A stretch of DNA of 64,000 nt from JAOTVV01 sp041602035. GTDB taxonomy: Bacteria; Gemmatimonadota; Gemmatimonadetes; Gemmatimonadales; GWC2-71-9. Positions within the stretch are counted from its first letter, which is position 1; each line of letters begins with the position of its first letter. Below the pieces are notes generated by a model. It was not told the origin of the DNA. It saw only the letters and a list, made by a program, of their open reading frames with translations, and did not search any database. Made by a program: the position numbers and the translations under genes. Positions 33,345-41,600 of this stretch are shown piece by piece. The stretch lies in assembly GCA_041602035.1 (NCBI GenBank), contig JBFIHA010000008.1:62001-126000 (forward strand), in the 5' to 3' direction.

Positions 33345-35377
33345 GTGGGGGTGACGGGGACCGCGGGGCTCGCCGGGGTGCTCCCGTCCGCGGGCTCCGG
33401 CGCTGGCGCCCTGAACAGGCGAATCGCTTGATCGAGCGCATCGACCGTTCCCACTAGTACGACGGTGTCCCCCGTCCCGAACTGGAATTCGGGATCCGGA
33501 AGGTGATACGTCTCACGATCGCGGATCACGGCGATGACCGTCGCGCCCGTCGCGCGCCGCAGGCTCAGGCTCACCGGGTTCTCGCCGACGGCCGGCGCCC
33601 CCTCCTCCACCATCACGGTCTCTACATTCACCTTCACGCCGAGATGCTGCAGCGCATCCAGTCGCAGGTCGGGAAGTGCCTGCCCACGAAACATCTCGTA
33701 CTGCTCTCCGCGTACGGCGTGCACCTCGCGCTCGATCACATTGGCCGGAATGCCGAGCAACCTGAGCACCCGACTGAAGATCTCGATGGCCGTCTCGAAC
33801 TCCTCGGGAATCACTTGGTTCGCCCCGAGCCGCAGCAGTTCTTCGATCTCGGTCACGAACCGGGTGCGGACGATGATGCTCACGTCTGAGCTGAGCTGTC
33901 GAGCCACCGCGACCCCACGGCGTGTATCCGCCGATGCGCCGATGGCAAAGACGAGGGCGCGCGCCCGGCCGATCCCCACGTGCTCCAGCACGTCGCGCCT
34001 CGTTCCGTCGCCGAAGAAGATCGGCTGGCGGTCGAGCCGGGCCTGCCGGACCAACTGCCCGTTCTGCTCGAGAATCACGTAAGGAAGCTCCGCCGCCTTG
34101 AGCACGCGGGCCAGGTTGCGTCCGATCAGGCCGTATCCGACAATGATGACGTGATCGCGGAGAACCGAAACAGCCTGATACTCGTGGGTCGTGAGCTGGA
34201 AGGCGGGTTGCCGGGTCCAGCGACACACGCGTTCGGCGATGGCCGGCGCACCGGCGATGAGGAACGGCGTCGCCAACATGGAGAGCACGGAGATTGCCAG
34301 GAAGACCTGATACACGTCGTCCGAAAGCAGTCCCACGGCGCTCCCGACGACCGCGAGGATGAAGGAGAACTCCCCGACCTGCGCCAGCCCGATGCCGCTC
34401 ACGATGCTGACTTGGAGCGACCGGCCCAGGGTCCGCGCCGCGGTGGCGCCCATGAACGCTTTGAGCGCCACAACTCCCACGGTGAGCAGCAGGACGAACG
34501 CCGCGTTGTCGGCAATGAAACGCAGGTCCACCAACATGCCGACGGAGATGAAGAAAATCCCGGTGAACGTATCGCGGAAGGGGAGCACGTCGGACAGTGC
34601 TTGGAGTCCGTAGTCCGACTCGCTGACTACGAGGCCGGCAATGAACGCGCCGAGCGCCAATGACAGCCCGAACGTTGCGGTCACGTAGGCCGCGCCGAGG
34701 CCGAAGAACATGATGCCCAGCGTGAACACCTCACGGTTTTGAACCCCAACCAGCTTCTCCAGCACCCACGGGACGACATAGCGGCCGCCCGCCACGAGCA
34801 CGCCGACGACCAGCAGGCTGACGAGCGTCGCGCGCAGCACCGCAGTGATCCCCTCGTCCGCGCCGCCTAGCAATGGGGTCAACAACATCAGGGGGACGAC
34901 GCAAAGATCCTGAAACAGCAGGATTGCGACCACCACGCGGCCATGCGGCATGTCGAGCTCGCTCCGATCGGCGTACAGCTTGAGCACGATGGCGGTGGAG
35001 CTCAGGGCGATGAGCATGCCGAAGAACACCGCGTGCTCCACCGCGAGACCGATCCCCATCGCCAGTAGCCCGCCGAGGAGTGCCGTACCCGCCAGCTGCA
35101 CGCTCCCGCCCTGCACGACAGCGCGTCCCAAGCGGATGATCCGCGAGAGGGATAGTTCCAGTCCGATCGTAAAGAGCAGGAGCACCACTCCGAGCTCCGC
35201 CAAGCCGGCGACCTCGTCGGGATGCTGGATCAAGCCCAAGGCGTGGGGTCCGATGGCCAACCCGGTGAGCAGGAATCCCACCACGGTGGGGATGTGAAAC
35301 CGTTGGGCCGCGGCGACGACGGGGATCGCGACCGCTACCAGGATGACGAGGTCTCGGAGCAAGTCGAGTGCGTGCAT
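33341..35377 (-). CDS. Kef-type monovalent cation:proton antiporter with RCK domains
   Basis: The 678-residue protein is a CPA2-family antiporter. Residues about 1-385 hold 12 or so membrane helices with IPVVAAAQRFHIPTVVGFLL and LGVVLLLFTIGLELSLSRI. A TrkA-N/RCK domain follows (about 405-530, HVIIVGYGLIGRNLARVLK), then a TrkA-C domain (about 590-665). Such proteins export K+ (or Na+) in exchange for H+, gated by nucleotide or glutathione-type ligands. A TATACT box six bases before the ATG suggests a leaderless transcript. It is convergent with the deacetylase-family gene. Confidence 0.94.
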   Translation of the reverse strand: MHALDLLRDLVILVAVAIPVVAAAQRFHIPTVVGFLLTGLAIGPHALGLIQHPDEVAGLAELGVVLLLFTIGLELSLSRIIRLGRAVVQGGSVQLAGTALLGGLLAMGIGLAVEHAVFFGMLIALSSTAIVLKLYADRSELDMPHGRVVVAILLFQDLCVVPLMLLTPLLGGADEGITAVLRATLVSLLVVGVLVAGGRYVVPWVLEKLVGVQNREVFTLGIMFFGLGAAYVTATFGLSLALGAFIAGLVVSESDYGLQALSDVLPFRDTFTGIFFISVGMLVDLRFIADNAAFVLLLTVGVVALKAFMGATAARTLGRSLQVSIVSGIGLAQVGEFSFILAVVGSAVGLLSDDVYQVFLAISVLSMLATPFLIAGAPAIAERVCRWTRQPAFQLTTHEYQAVSVLRDHVIIVGYGLIGRNLARVLKAAELPYVILEQNGQLVRQARLDRQPIFFGDGTRRDVLEHVGIGRARALVFAIGASADTRRGVAVARQLSSDVSIIVRTRFVTEIEELLRLGANQVIPEEFETAIEIFSRVLRLLGIPANVIEREVHAVRGEQYEMFRGQALPDLRLDALQHLGVKVNVETVMVEEGAPAVGENPVSLSLRRATGATVIAVIRDRETYHLPDPEFQFGTGDTVVLVGTVDALDQAIRLFRAPAPEPADGSTPASPAVPVTPT

Positions 35378-35383
35378 GCGCGA

Positions 35384-35389
35384 AGTATA
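35384..35389 (-). promoter_or_regulatory. TATACT -10 box before Kef-type antiporter
   Basis: Read on the minus strand, TATACT is followed by TCGCGC and then the ATG, leaving six bases. No Shine-Dalgarno fits in this space, so translation from a leaderless mRNA is likely. Confidence 0.5.
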
Positions 35390-35502
35390 GAGGGGACCGA
35401 TCGGGGCACCAGTACCCCGGTCTACCGCAGATGCGAGGACGCGCTTATTTCCTCATGGGCGACGCAGCCCAGGACTGGTCGGGATCCTGACGGGAGGACG
35501 TC

Positions 35503-35919
35503 ATGACGCTCGCGCGGCGCTGGACCTTCACGCTCGACGCCGAGTTCGGCCATCGCAACATCAGCCCCGAAGTGCGAGCCCTGGTGGCCGACTCGGGCAT
35601 CACGACCGGCATCGTGACGGTGCAGCTCACCGGCTCGACCGGGGCGCTCACCACGATCGAGTACGAGCCGGGGGCCTTAGTGGACTTGCGGAGAGCCCTG
35701 GATCAGATCGCGCCGACCACGATCGAGTACGCGCATAACGAGGCGTACCACGACGGTAACGGATTCTCGCATGTCCGATCGGCGATGATGAAGACGAGCC
35801 TGGCCATTCCGGTGATCGACGGGCAGCTGCAGATCGGGACCTGGCAGGAAGTGCTGCTGCTCAACCTCGACAACCGACGGCGGACCCGCGAGGTCGTGGG
35901 AGTCGTCGTGGGCGACTAG
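35503..35919 (+). CDS. YjbQ family protein (UPF0047)
   Basis: The 138-residue single-domain protein shows the YjbQ core: SGITTGIVTVQLTGSTGALT, YAHNEAYHDGNGFSHVRSAM with clustered His, and QIGTWQEVLLLNLDNRRRTR at the end. Some members have weak thiamine-phosphate synthase activity in vitro; the physiological role is unclear. GGAGG lies seven bases before the ATG. It is divergent from the antiporter gene and convergent with the 4-TM protein. Confidence 0.93.
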   Translation: MTLARRWTFTLDAEFGHRNISPEVRALVADSGITTGIVTVQLTGSTGALTTIEYEPGALVDLRRALDQIAPTTIEYAHNEAYHDGNGFSHVRSAMMKTSLAIPVIDGQLQIGTWQEVLLLNLDNRRRTREVVGVVVGD

Positions 35920-35925
35920 ACCGGC

Positions 35926-36303
35926 TCAGCGCCGGTTGGCGGTCCACATCTCGACCGTGCCCCTCGGCCCCACGAACGCGTTGGCCGCCCAGCCGGTCAA
36001 CCCGACGATCACCGAGGCCAGAATGGCGCTTCCCAGGCCCTCAAGGTGAAAGGCGGGCATGAGCCACGCCACGAGCATGACCATCGCGCCGTTCACCACG
36101 AAGAGAAACAGACCCAGCGTGAGCAGCGTGATGGGCAGCGTGAGCACGATGACGATCGGCCGGACGATGGCGTTGACCACGCCGAGGAGCACCGCGGCCA
36201 CCCAGAGCGTGAGCACCCCATCGAAGCGGACGCCCTCCAACAGGCTATCGGCCATCCACAATCCGAAGGCCGTGATGAACACTCGTGCAACGAATCCGCG
36301 CAT
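35926..36303 (-). CDS. Phage-holin-like 4-TM membrane protein
   Basis: The 125-residue protein has four predicted membrane helices and the signature LLGVVNAIVRPIVIVLTLPI, typical of the 4-TM holin-superfamily proteins that are chromosomal and widespread. Despite the name, no phage genes are nearby. Function is unknown. The ATG at the start of RGFVARVF is chosen because the first helix begins there; a GTG 63 bases upstream would add a polar N-terminus. It is the last gene of the long minus-strand run. Confidence 0.85.
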   Translation of the reverse strand: MRGFVARVFITAFGLWMADSLLEGVRFDGVLTLWVAAVLLGVVNAIVRPIVIVLTLPITLLTLGLFLFVVNGAMVMLVAWLMPAFHLEGLGSAILASVIVGLTGWAANAFVGPRGTVEMWTANRR

Positions 36304-36382
36304 GCCGATCGCCTGGTGAGGGGTCGAAGGATCTTGGCGGTGCAACCTCGTCTCGCCGTCCGTCACCCGTCAAGTTCGCCGC

Positions 36383-36814
36383 TCAGTCGGCGAAGCTGAC
36401 GCGATCCACCATGACCACGCCGTGCTCCAGCGTCTTGTGTACCGGGCAGCGGCTCACGATCTGCTCGAGCCGCTTCCGCTGGGCCTCGTCGAACGAGCCG
36501 GCAATCCGGACTCGGCTCGTGATGCGGTCGAGGTAGCCCTGTTTATCCTCTCCACAGTCCTTGCAGTCATCCGCGTGAACGCGTCCATGTTCGTACGTGG
36601 CCGACACGGCCTTGAGCGGTATCTGTTTGTGCCGGCAGTACAAGGCCAGTGTGATGAGCGTGCAGCCCGCGAGGGCGCCGATGAGAAGCTCGTACGGCGT
36701 GGGGCCGGCGTCATCCCCGCCCGCGGCCGTAGGCTCGTCGGCGCGCCACGTGTGGCGCCCGTTGGAGACCGTGACCTGAAGCCCGGAGGTGAGCTCAGCG
36801 GTGATCTGGGCCAT
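36383..36814 (-). CDS. OsmC family peroxidase-like protein
   Basis: The 143-residue protein has the OsmC/Ohr fold with both redox cysteines: Cys51 in LAGCTLIT and Cys123 in SRCPVHKTLE. A short cysteine-rich insertion (DDCKDCGED, about 82-90) lies in the middle. OsmC proteins reduce organic hydroperoxides using thiols. The presence of a bacillithiol biosynthesis gene in the same strand run makes a low-molecular-weight thiol reductant plausible. Confidence 0.92.
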   Translation of the reverse strand: MAQITAELTSGLQVTVSNGRHTWRADEPTAAGGDDAGPTPYELLIGALAGCTLITLALYCRHKQIPLKAVSATYEHGRVHADDCKDCGEDKQGYLDRITSRVRIAGSFDEAQRKRLEQIVSRCPVHKTLEHGVVMVDRVSFAD

Positions 36815-36875
36815 GAGGTGCCGTCCTGGGTCGTTTGGGGGTAGGTCGGGGCTGGTCGTCGCCCCCGAGGCGGTT

Positions 36876-37235
36876 TCAGTCGAACAAGGGCAGCTTCGCG
36901 TTCAAGGTCGCGAGCGCCTTCGGTGAGACGTGGGTGTTGATCGCGTCGCCCACGATGCGACAGAGCTCGGTGGCGCGGTCGTCGTCGTAGTCGGCGACCG
37001 CGAGGGTTCGTCTGACGGCTCCCGGTGTGGCCATCACGAGCATCTCCCCAGTCCCGTCGCCCTGAAACGGCGCTTCCACCATCCACTCGCCGACGTCGGG
37101 GAACGCCGCGGCAATGGTCGTGAACGTCCGCATGTCCACGGCCATCCGGATGGCCACGAACAGCGTGCCGAGCCCCCGGCGGGCCTGGGCTTCGTCCACG
37201 GTCAGCCGCTGCGTCACCACGAGCACCAAGTCCAC
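36876..37235 (-). CDS. Conserved-looking protein of unknown function
   Basis: The 119-residue protein is soluble, without signal or membrane segment. It has an alternating alpha/beta pattern (MDLVLVVTQRLTVDEAQARR, then FTTIAAAFPDVGEWMVEAPF) and ends NAKLPLFD. Its start lies 11 bases after the mnmA stop region, so it belongs to the same minus-strand run. No family was recognised. Codon use and composition match its neighbours, which supports coding. Confidence 0.6.
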   Translation of the reverse strand: MDLVLVVTQRLTVDEAQARRGLGTLFVAIRMAVDMRTFTTIAAAFPDVGEWMVEAPFQGDGTGEMLVMATPGAVRRTLAVADYDDDRATELCRIVGDAINTHVSPKALATLNAKLPLFD

Positions 37236-37246
37236 AGAGCCTCCTT

Positions 37247-38314
37247 TTACCCGATCACGCCGCCGCCGAGGAGGCGGCTCCCGTCGTAGAGCACTCCCGA
37301 CTGCCCAGGCGAGATGGCCCGGAGCGGTTCGCCCAGCGTGAGTTCCAGCTGTCCCCCATCGGTCCGAGAGTCGGCGACCACCACGGCGGGCGCCGCGCGC
37401 GCTCGATACCGGACTTGAATATCACACGAATCACCCGGCTGCAAGGGCTCACTGAGCCAGTTCACCTCCCCGAGCACGACTCGGCGGCCCAGGAGTTCGG
37501 CGGCGGTTCCAACGACCACGGCCCGCTGGTCCGGGTCGATGGCGACGACGAACATGGCGTGCGCGAAGCCACCCGGGAGGCGCTTCCGCTGTCCGATGGT
37601 GAATCGTGCGAACCCGTTGTGCTCTCCAACGACCTCTCCGGCCGTGGTGCGGATGGGACCGGGGGAGAGCGCGGCGTGGTCTTCGGGCAAATGGCGGCGC
37701 AGCACGTCGACGTAATCCCCGTCGGGGACGAAACAGATCTCAACCGATTCCGCCTTGTCCGCGGTGACCAGGCCGAGGTGGCGGGCGAGGCGTCGGGTTT
37801 CGGATTTCGTCCGTTCGCCGACCGGCGTCAGCATGCGTGGCACCACGGAGCGGTCGATGCCCCAGAGGAAGTAGGTCTGATCCTTGGCCGCGTCGCGTCC
37901 CCGATACAGGGCCCCGTCCCGGGAGACGGCGTAGTGTCCAGTGGCGACGTACTCGCATGCGAGCGCATCCGCATGCGCGAGCAGGTCCCGAAACTTGGTG
38001 AACGTGTTGCAGCGGACGCACGGGATGGGCGTGCGCCCGCGGGCGTACTCGGCGACGAAATCGTCGATCACGTGACGGCGGAATCGATCCTCCAGATCCA
38101 GCACGTAATGCGGAATCCCGAGCCGATCCGCCACCGCCACCGCGTCGGCAATGGAATCCAGCGAGCAGCAGGGCCGGTCGGGCACGCTCTCGCCGTAGCA
38201 GAAGAGCCGCATGGTGGCACCGATAACGTCGTAGCCCTGCTCCACGAGTAGCGCGGCGGCCACGGACGAGTCGACGCCGCCCGACATGGCGACGAGTACT
38301 CGACCCGCGCTCAT
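37247..38314 (-). CDS. mnmA: tRNA-specific 2-thiouridylase MnmA
   Basis: The 355-residue enzyme makes 2-thiouridine at tRNA wobble position 34. The PP-loop SGGVDSSV (residues 11-18) binds ATP. The sulfur-carrying cysteines are Cys102 of the CVRCN motif (with Cys99) and Cys194 in EICFVPDGDY. GHYAV and DQTYFLW are also conserved. Its ATG overlaps the stop of the cysteine desulfurase gene, so sulfur donor and acceptor are translationally coupled. Confidence 0.96.
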   Translation of the reverse strand: MSAGRVLVAMSGGVDSSVAAALLVEQGYDVIGATMRLFCYGESVPDRPCCSLDSIADAVAVADRLGIPHYVLDLEDRFRRHVIDDFVAEYARGRTPIPCVRCNTFTKFRDLLAHADALACEYVATGHYAVSRDGALYRGRDAAKDQTYFLWGIDRSVVPRMLTPVGERTKSETRRLARHLGLVTADKAESVEICFVPDGDYVDVLRRHLPEDHAALSPGPIRTTAGEVVGEHNGFARFTIGQRKRLPGGFAHAMFVVAIDPDQRAVVVGTAAELLGRRVVLGEVNWLSEPLQPGDSCDIQVRYRARAAPAVVVADSRTDGGQLELTLGEPLRAISPGQSGVLYDGSRLLGGGVIG

Positions 38315-39510
38315 CCGCCGTGCTCCCCGAGCGCTCGGGTCAGGGCCCGCACGCGCTCCATGATGCGAGGGAGAACGGTGACCACATGATCCACATCCGC
38401 ATCGGTGCTCGTGACGCCAAACGAGAACCGGATTGATGAGCCGGCCACCTGCGGCACCACCCCCATCGCGGTGAGCACGTGCGACGGTGTGACCGCGCCG
38501 CTGGCGCAGGCCGATCCGGCCGAGCAGGCGACACCAGCCTGATCCAGATGCAGCAGCAGGCCGCTGGCGTCGGTTCCGGGGAACGCGACGTTCGTGACAT
38601 GTGGCGCGCGCGTGGCCCGGGACCCGTGGATGTGTGCCGTCGCGTCCACCATCGTGATCGCCATCTCGAGTCGATCCCGCAGCGCCGATGTGCGAGCGGC
38701 GAACGTCGGCTGCTCGCGCGCGGCCAACTCTACCGCCACCGCCAGTCCTACCGCCCCCGCCACGTTCTCCGTGCCGGGTCGGATCCCTCCCTGCTGTCCC
38801 CCGCCGTGGATCAGCGGCTCGATGGTCGCCGGGTTCGCCACCACCAAGGCGCCGATGCCCTTTGGTGCCCCGATCTTGTGACCCGAGATGGACACGAGAT
38901 CCGGCAGGGGGTTAGGGAGCGTCCACGCCACCTTGCCCAGGGCCTGCACCGCGTCGGTGTGAAACGGCACCCCGGCGCGGCGGGCGCGGGCCGCGATGTC
39001 CTCGAGTTCCTGGCACACGCCGGTCTCGTTGTTCACCCACATGACGCTGAGCACGGCGACCCCGTCCTCCAGGGCCGCGTCGAGCGCGTCCCGGTCCAGT
39101 CGCCCCTCTGCGTCCACGGGAAGCACGACCAAGGAACCCCCGAGGTGCGCAACCGCATGGGCCGCGTCGAGGACCGCCTTGTGTTCGGTGGCGCCCACTG
39201 CGGTGCGGAAGGGCCCCCCGCTGGCTCGGGCCCGGAGCGCCCCACCCAGCACCGCGAGATTGTCGGCCTCCGTGCCGCCCGACGTGAAGACCACGGCGTC
39301 CGGCGGGACGCCAAGGGCCGCACCGATCCTCTGACGAGCGCCGGTGAGCGCCGCGCGGGCCGCCCGCCCGACCCGGTGGGCGGATGACGGGTTGCCGAAT
39401 GTGGCGTCCGACAGGAACGGGAGCATGGCCTCGCGCACCTCGGGCCGCACCGGCGTGGTGGCGGCGTGGTCGAGGTAGACCATGGTCGGGGTATCGGAGG
39501 GGACGGACAT
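38311..39510 (-). CDS. Cysteine desulfurase (NifS/IscS family)
   Basis: The PLP enzyme of 399 residues begins MVYLDHAATTPVRPEVREAM after a short leader. The cofactor lysine is in SISGHKIGAPKG, and the substrate-binding segment GGGQQGGIRPGTENV follows. The catalytic loop contains ACSAGSACASG with the mobile cysteine. It supplies persulfide sulfur, probably to MnmA encoded directly downstream, and perhaps to Fe-S clusters. An in-frame GTG at 39570 overlaps the bshB1 stop and would add 20 residues; the ATG used here is closer to the family start. Confidence 0.94.
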   Translation of the reverse strand: MSVPSDTPTMVYLDHAATTPVRPEVREAMLPFLSDATFGNPSSAHRVGRAARAALTGARQRIGAALGVPPDAVVFTSGGTEADNLAVLGGALRARASGGPFRTAVGATEHKAVLDAAHAVAHLGGSLVVLPVDAEGRLDRDALDAALEDGVAVLSVMWVNNETGVCQELEDIAARARRAGVPFHTDAVQALGKVAWTLPNPLPDLVSISGHKIGAPKGIGALVVANPATIEPLIHGGGQQGGIRPGTENVAGAVGLAVAVELAAREQPTFAARTSALRDRLEMAITMVDATAHIHGSRATRAPHVTNVAFPGTDASGLLLHLDQAGVACSAGSACASGAVTPSHVLTAMGVVPQVAGSSIRFSFGVTSTDADVDHVVTVLPRIMERVRALTRALGEHGG

Positions 39511-39566
39511 GGCGCCTGAAACGTATGGGAAGTGCGGCGGTGAGGGGTAGGTCCCCCCGCCCGCCG

Positions 39567-40289
39567 TCACATGGACCGGACGCCCATGGCGACGACGTCG
39601 TCGATCCGAACGGTCTCGTGCGTGAGATACGGCTCACCGTAGGCGGCGCGAATGAGACTCCCGTACCGCGCACAGTGCATGCGGACGTTCTCGTAGACAT
39701 CTCCGCCAGCAGGGAAGATCTCGCCCGCCGCCATGCGTCCCTCGAACTGCGACGCGTAGCAGCGAATCGCGTCGAGCTTGGTCTCGAAGTCGTCGGTGAT
39801 GTCGACGACGAACGTGGGTTTCACGGCGTCCTCGCGATACGCCAGTGTGTACAGAATCTTTTCCGGCCGGTGCGGTTCACCGGCAGCCGGGTAGTTCGCG
39901 AGCCCCGCGAGGTAGGAGGCGTCCCGGCACAGCTCCGAGGCAATGCGATGGTCCGGGTGCCGGCCTATCGGGTAAGGAAGGACCACCACTCGTGGTCGGA
40001 TGCTCCGAATCAGCTCGACGACCACTCGGCGGGTCTCGTCGGTGTTGTGGAGCCCGGCATCGGGGAGACCGGCGTTCAGACGCGTGGCAGCCCCGAGCAC
40101 GCGCGCCGCCGCCTCGGCCTCGGAGGAACGGATGCTTCTGGAGCCGTGCGTTCCAGTTTCCCCGCCAGTGAGATCGACGATGGCCGTGCGGTAGCCCAGG
40201 CGGGCCGTCTTGATGAGCGTTCCACCGCACGTGAGCTCCACGTCATCAGGGTGTGCCCCGATGGCCAGGAGATGACACGGTTCAGGCAT
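39567..40289 (-). CDS. bshB1: Bacillithiol biosynthesis deacetylase BshB1
   Basis: The 240-residue PIG-L-family enzyme removes acetate from N-acetylglucosaminyl-malate. The metal motif AHPDDVE (residues 12-18) and a second histidine site GRHPDHRIASE are intact. LTGGETGTHGS and the C-terminal YGEPYLTHETVRIDDV fit BshB1 better than the mycothiol enzyme. bshA and bshC are not in the window. It precedes the cysteine desulfurase gene and follows the permease cluster after nine bases. Confidence 0.9.
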   Translation of the reverse strand: MPEPCHLLAIGAHPDDVELTCGGTLIKTARLGYRTAIVDLTGGETGTHGSRSIRSSEAEAAARVLGAATRLNAGLPDAGLHNTDETRRVVVELIRSIRPRVVVLPYPIGRHPDHRIASELCRDASYLAGLANYPAAGEPHRPEKILYTLAYREDAVKPTFVVDITDDFETKLDAIRCYASQFEGRMAAGEIFPAGGDVYENVRMHCARYGSLIRAAYGEPYLTHETVRIDDVVAMGVRSM

Positions 40290-40298
40290 GCGTCCTCG

Positions 40299-41540
40299 TC
40301 ACTCGTATCGTAACGCCTCGATTGGATCGAGCCGGGCGGCTCGGCTGGCCGGCAGCAGCCCGAATGCCAAGCCGATGCCGACCGACACGGCCGTGGCGGT
40401 GACGGCGCTCCACACCGGTACCCCGGTCTCGAATCCGAGCAAGCGTTTCAGCACCTCGCCGGCGGTGAGCCCGACCGCGATCCCGATGGCGCCGCCCACC
40501 AGCGTGAGCGTGGCGGCCTCGATGAGGAACTGCCACATGATCTCCCGACGGCTCGCACCGACTGCCTTGCGCACGCCGATTTCTCGCGTGCGACTCGTCA
40601 CCGAGACGAGCATGATGGCCATCACGCCGATGCCACCCACCAGGAGCGCCACGCTCGAGAGGACGATCATGACCAGGAAAAACACGCCGGTCAAGCGATT
40701 GAACACGTCCAGGATCTGATCGGACGTGATCATGTCGAATGTGTTGGGGTCGGCGGGCCGCAGTCCGCGCATGCGGCGCAGTTGCACCGTGGTGGCGTCC
40801 ATCGCGCGGGCCACCGTCACGCCATCGCGCGGCTTGACCAGAATGATGAGGCTGTTGGTCTCGTCGTAACGAAACGCCCGCTTGGCCGTCTCGAAGGGAA
40901 CGATGGCGGAGATCTCCTGACCGGGCGGCTGGAAGATGTTCTCGGGCTTGCGGTAGACGCCGACAATCCGCAATGGCCGCCCGGCGATCCGCATCGTTCG
41001 GCCGAGCGGGTTGATCTGCCCGAAGATGTTCGTCACGGCCTCCTCTTCGATGATCACGACCGGAGCACCACTTCGCGCTTCCGTCGACGTGAAGATCCGG
41101 CCGGCAGTGATGCCGCCGCCCAGGATCTCCATGAACCGCTCATCGGCACCGTAGACCACGGTGGGTTGGGTGCGCGATCCCTCGTATTCGAGCCGCTCGA
41201 AGACCCCGACCCAGATCGCCGAATAGTGTATTTCCGGCAGACGGGCGATCGCTTGCGCCTCCTCCGCGCGGAGTACCGGTCGGATCCGCACTTCGCGCGG
41301 GAGGGCATCCGGGTTGAGTGGGGTGGACGAGAAGAAGCGCAGAATGCGGAAGGTGGTTGGTCCGACGACTTCGAGCGTGTTGAAGATCTGTCCGCGGATC
41401 CCCTGAACGATCGAGGCCATCGACATGACGGTTGCAACCCCGATGATGATGCCGAGGATCGTGAGTGCCGAGCGCAACTTCTGCGATCGGATCGCGTCCA
41501 TCGCCATGGCGGCGCCCTCAGCGAGGTTGGTGAGTCGCAT
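40299..41540 (-). CDS. MacB-type ABC permease, subtype A (second copy)
   Basis: The 413-residue protein has the MacB/FtsX layout: an N-terminal helix (about 20-45), a large periplasmic domain (about 46-285), and three C-terminal helices. The signature segment is TREIGVRKAVGASRREIMWQ and the end is LDPIEALRYE. It shares with the permease at 42950 the FFLVMIVLSSVALLVGGIG-type helix and the same C-terminus, so the two form one subtype. It lacks its own ATPase domain and must use the one encoded at 45435. It is the last permease of the operon, 60 bases after the previous one. Confidence 0.9.
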   Translation of the reverse strand: MRLTNLAEGAAMAMDAIRSQKLRSALTILGIIIGVATVMSMASIVQGIRGQIFNTLEVVGPTTFRILRFFSSTPLNPDALPREVRIRPVLRAEEAQAIARLPEIHYSAIWVGVFERLEYEGSRTQPTVVYGADERFMEILGGGITAGRIFTSTEARSGAPVVIIEEEAVTNIFGQINPLGRTMRIAGRPLRIVGVYRKPENIFQPPGQEISAIVPFETAKRAFRYDETNSLIILVKPRDGVTVARAMDATTVQLRRMRGLRPADPNTFDMITSDQILDVFNRLTGVFFLVMIVLSSVALLVGGIGVMAIMLVSVTSRTREIGVRKAVGASRREIMWQFLIEAATLTLVGGAIGIAVGLTAGEVLKRLLGFETGVPVWSAVTATAVSVGIGLAFGLLPASRAARLDPIEALRYE

Positions 41541-41600
41541 GCTCGCGCGCCTAGGCCGTCCGGCCGTCTCGGGGTCGACCGCGACCGGCTGTCCGTTCGG

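Noticed and set aside
35926..36303. Prophage signal from the holin-like gene
   Set aside because: This 4-TM family is common on chromosomes, and no other phage gene is present.
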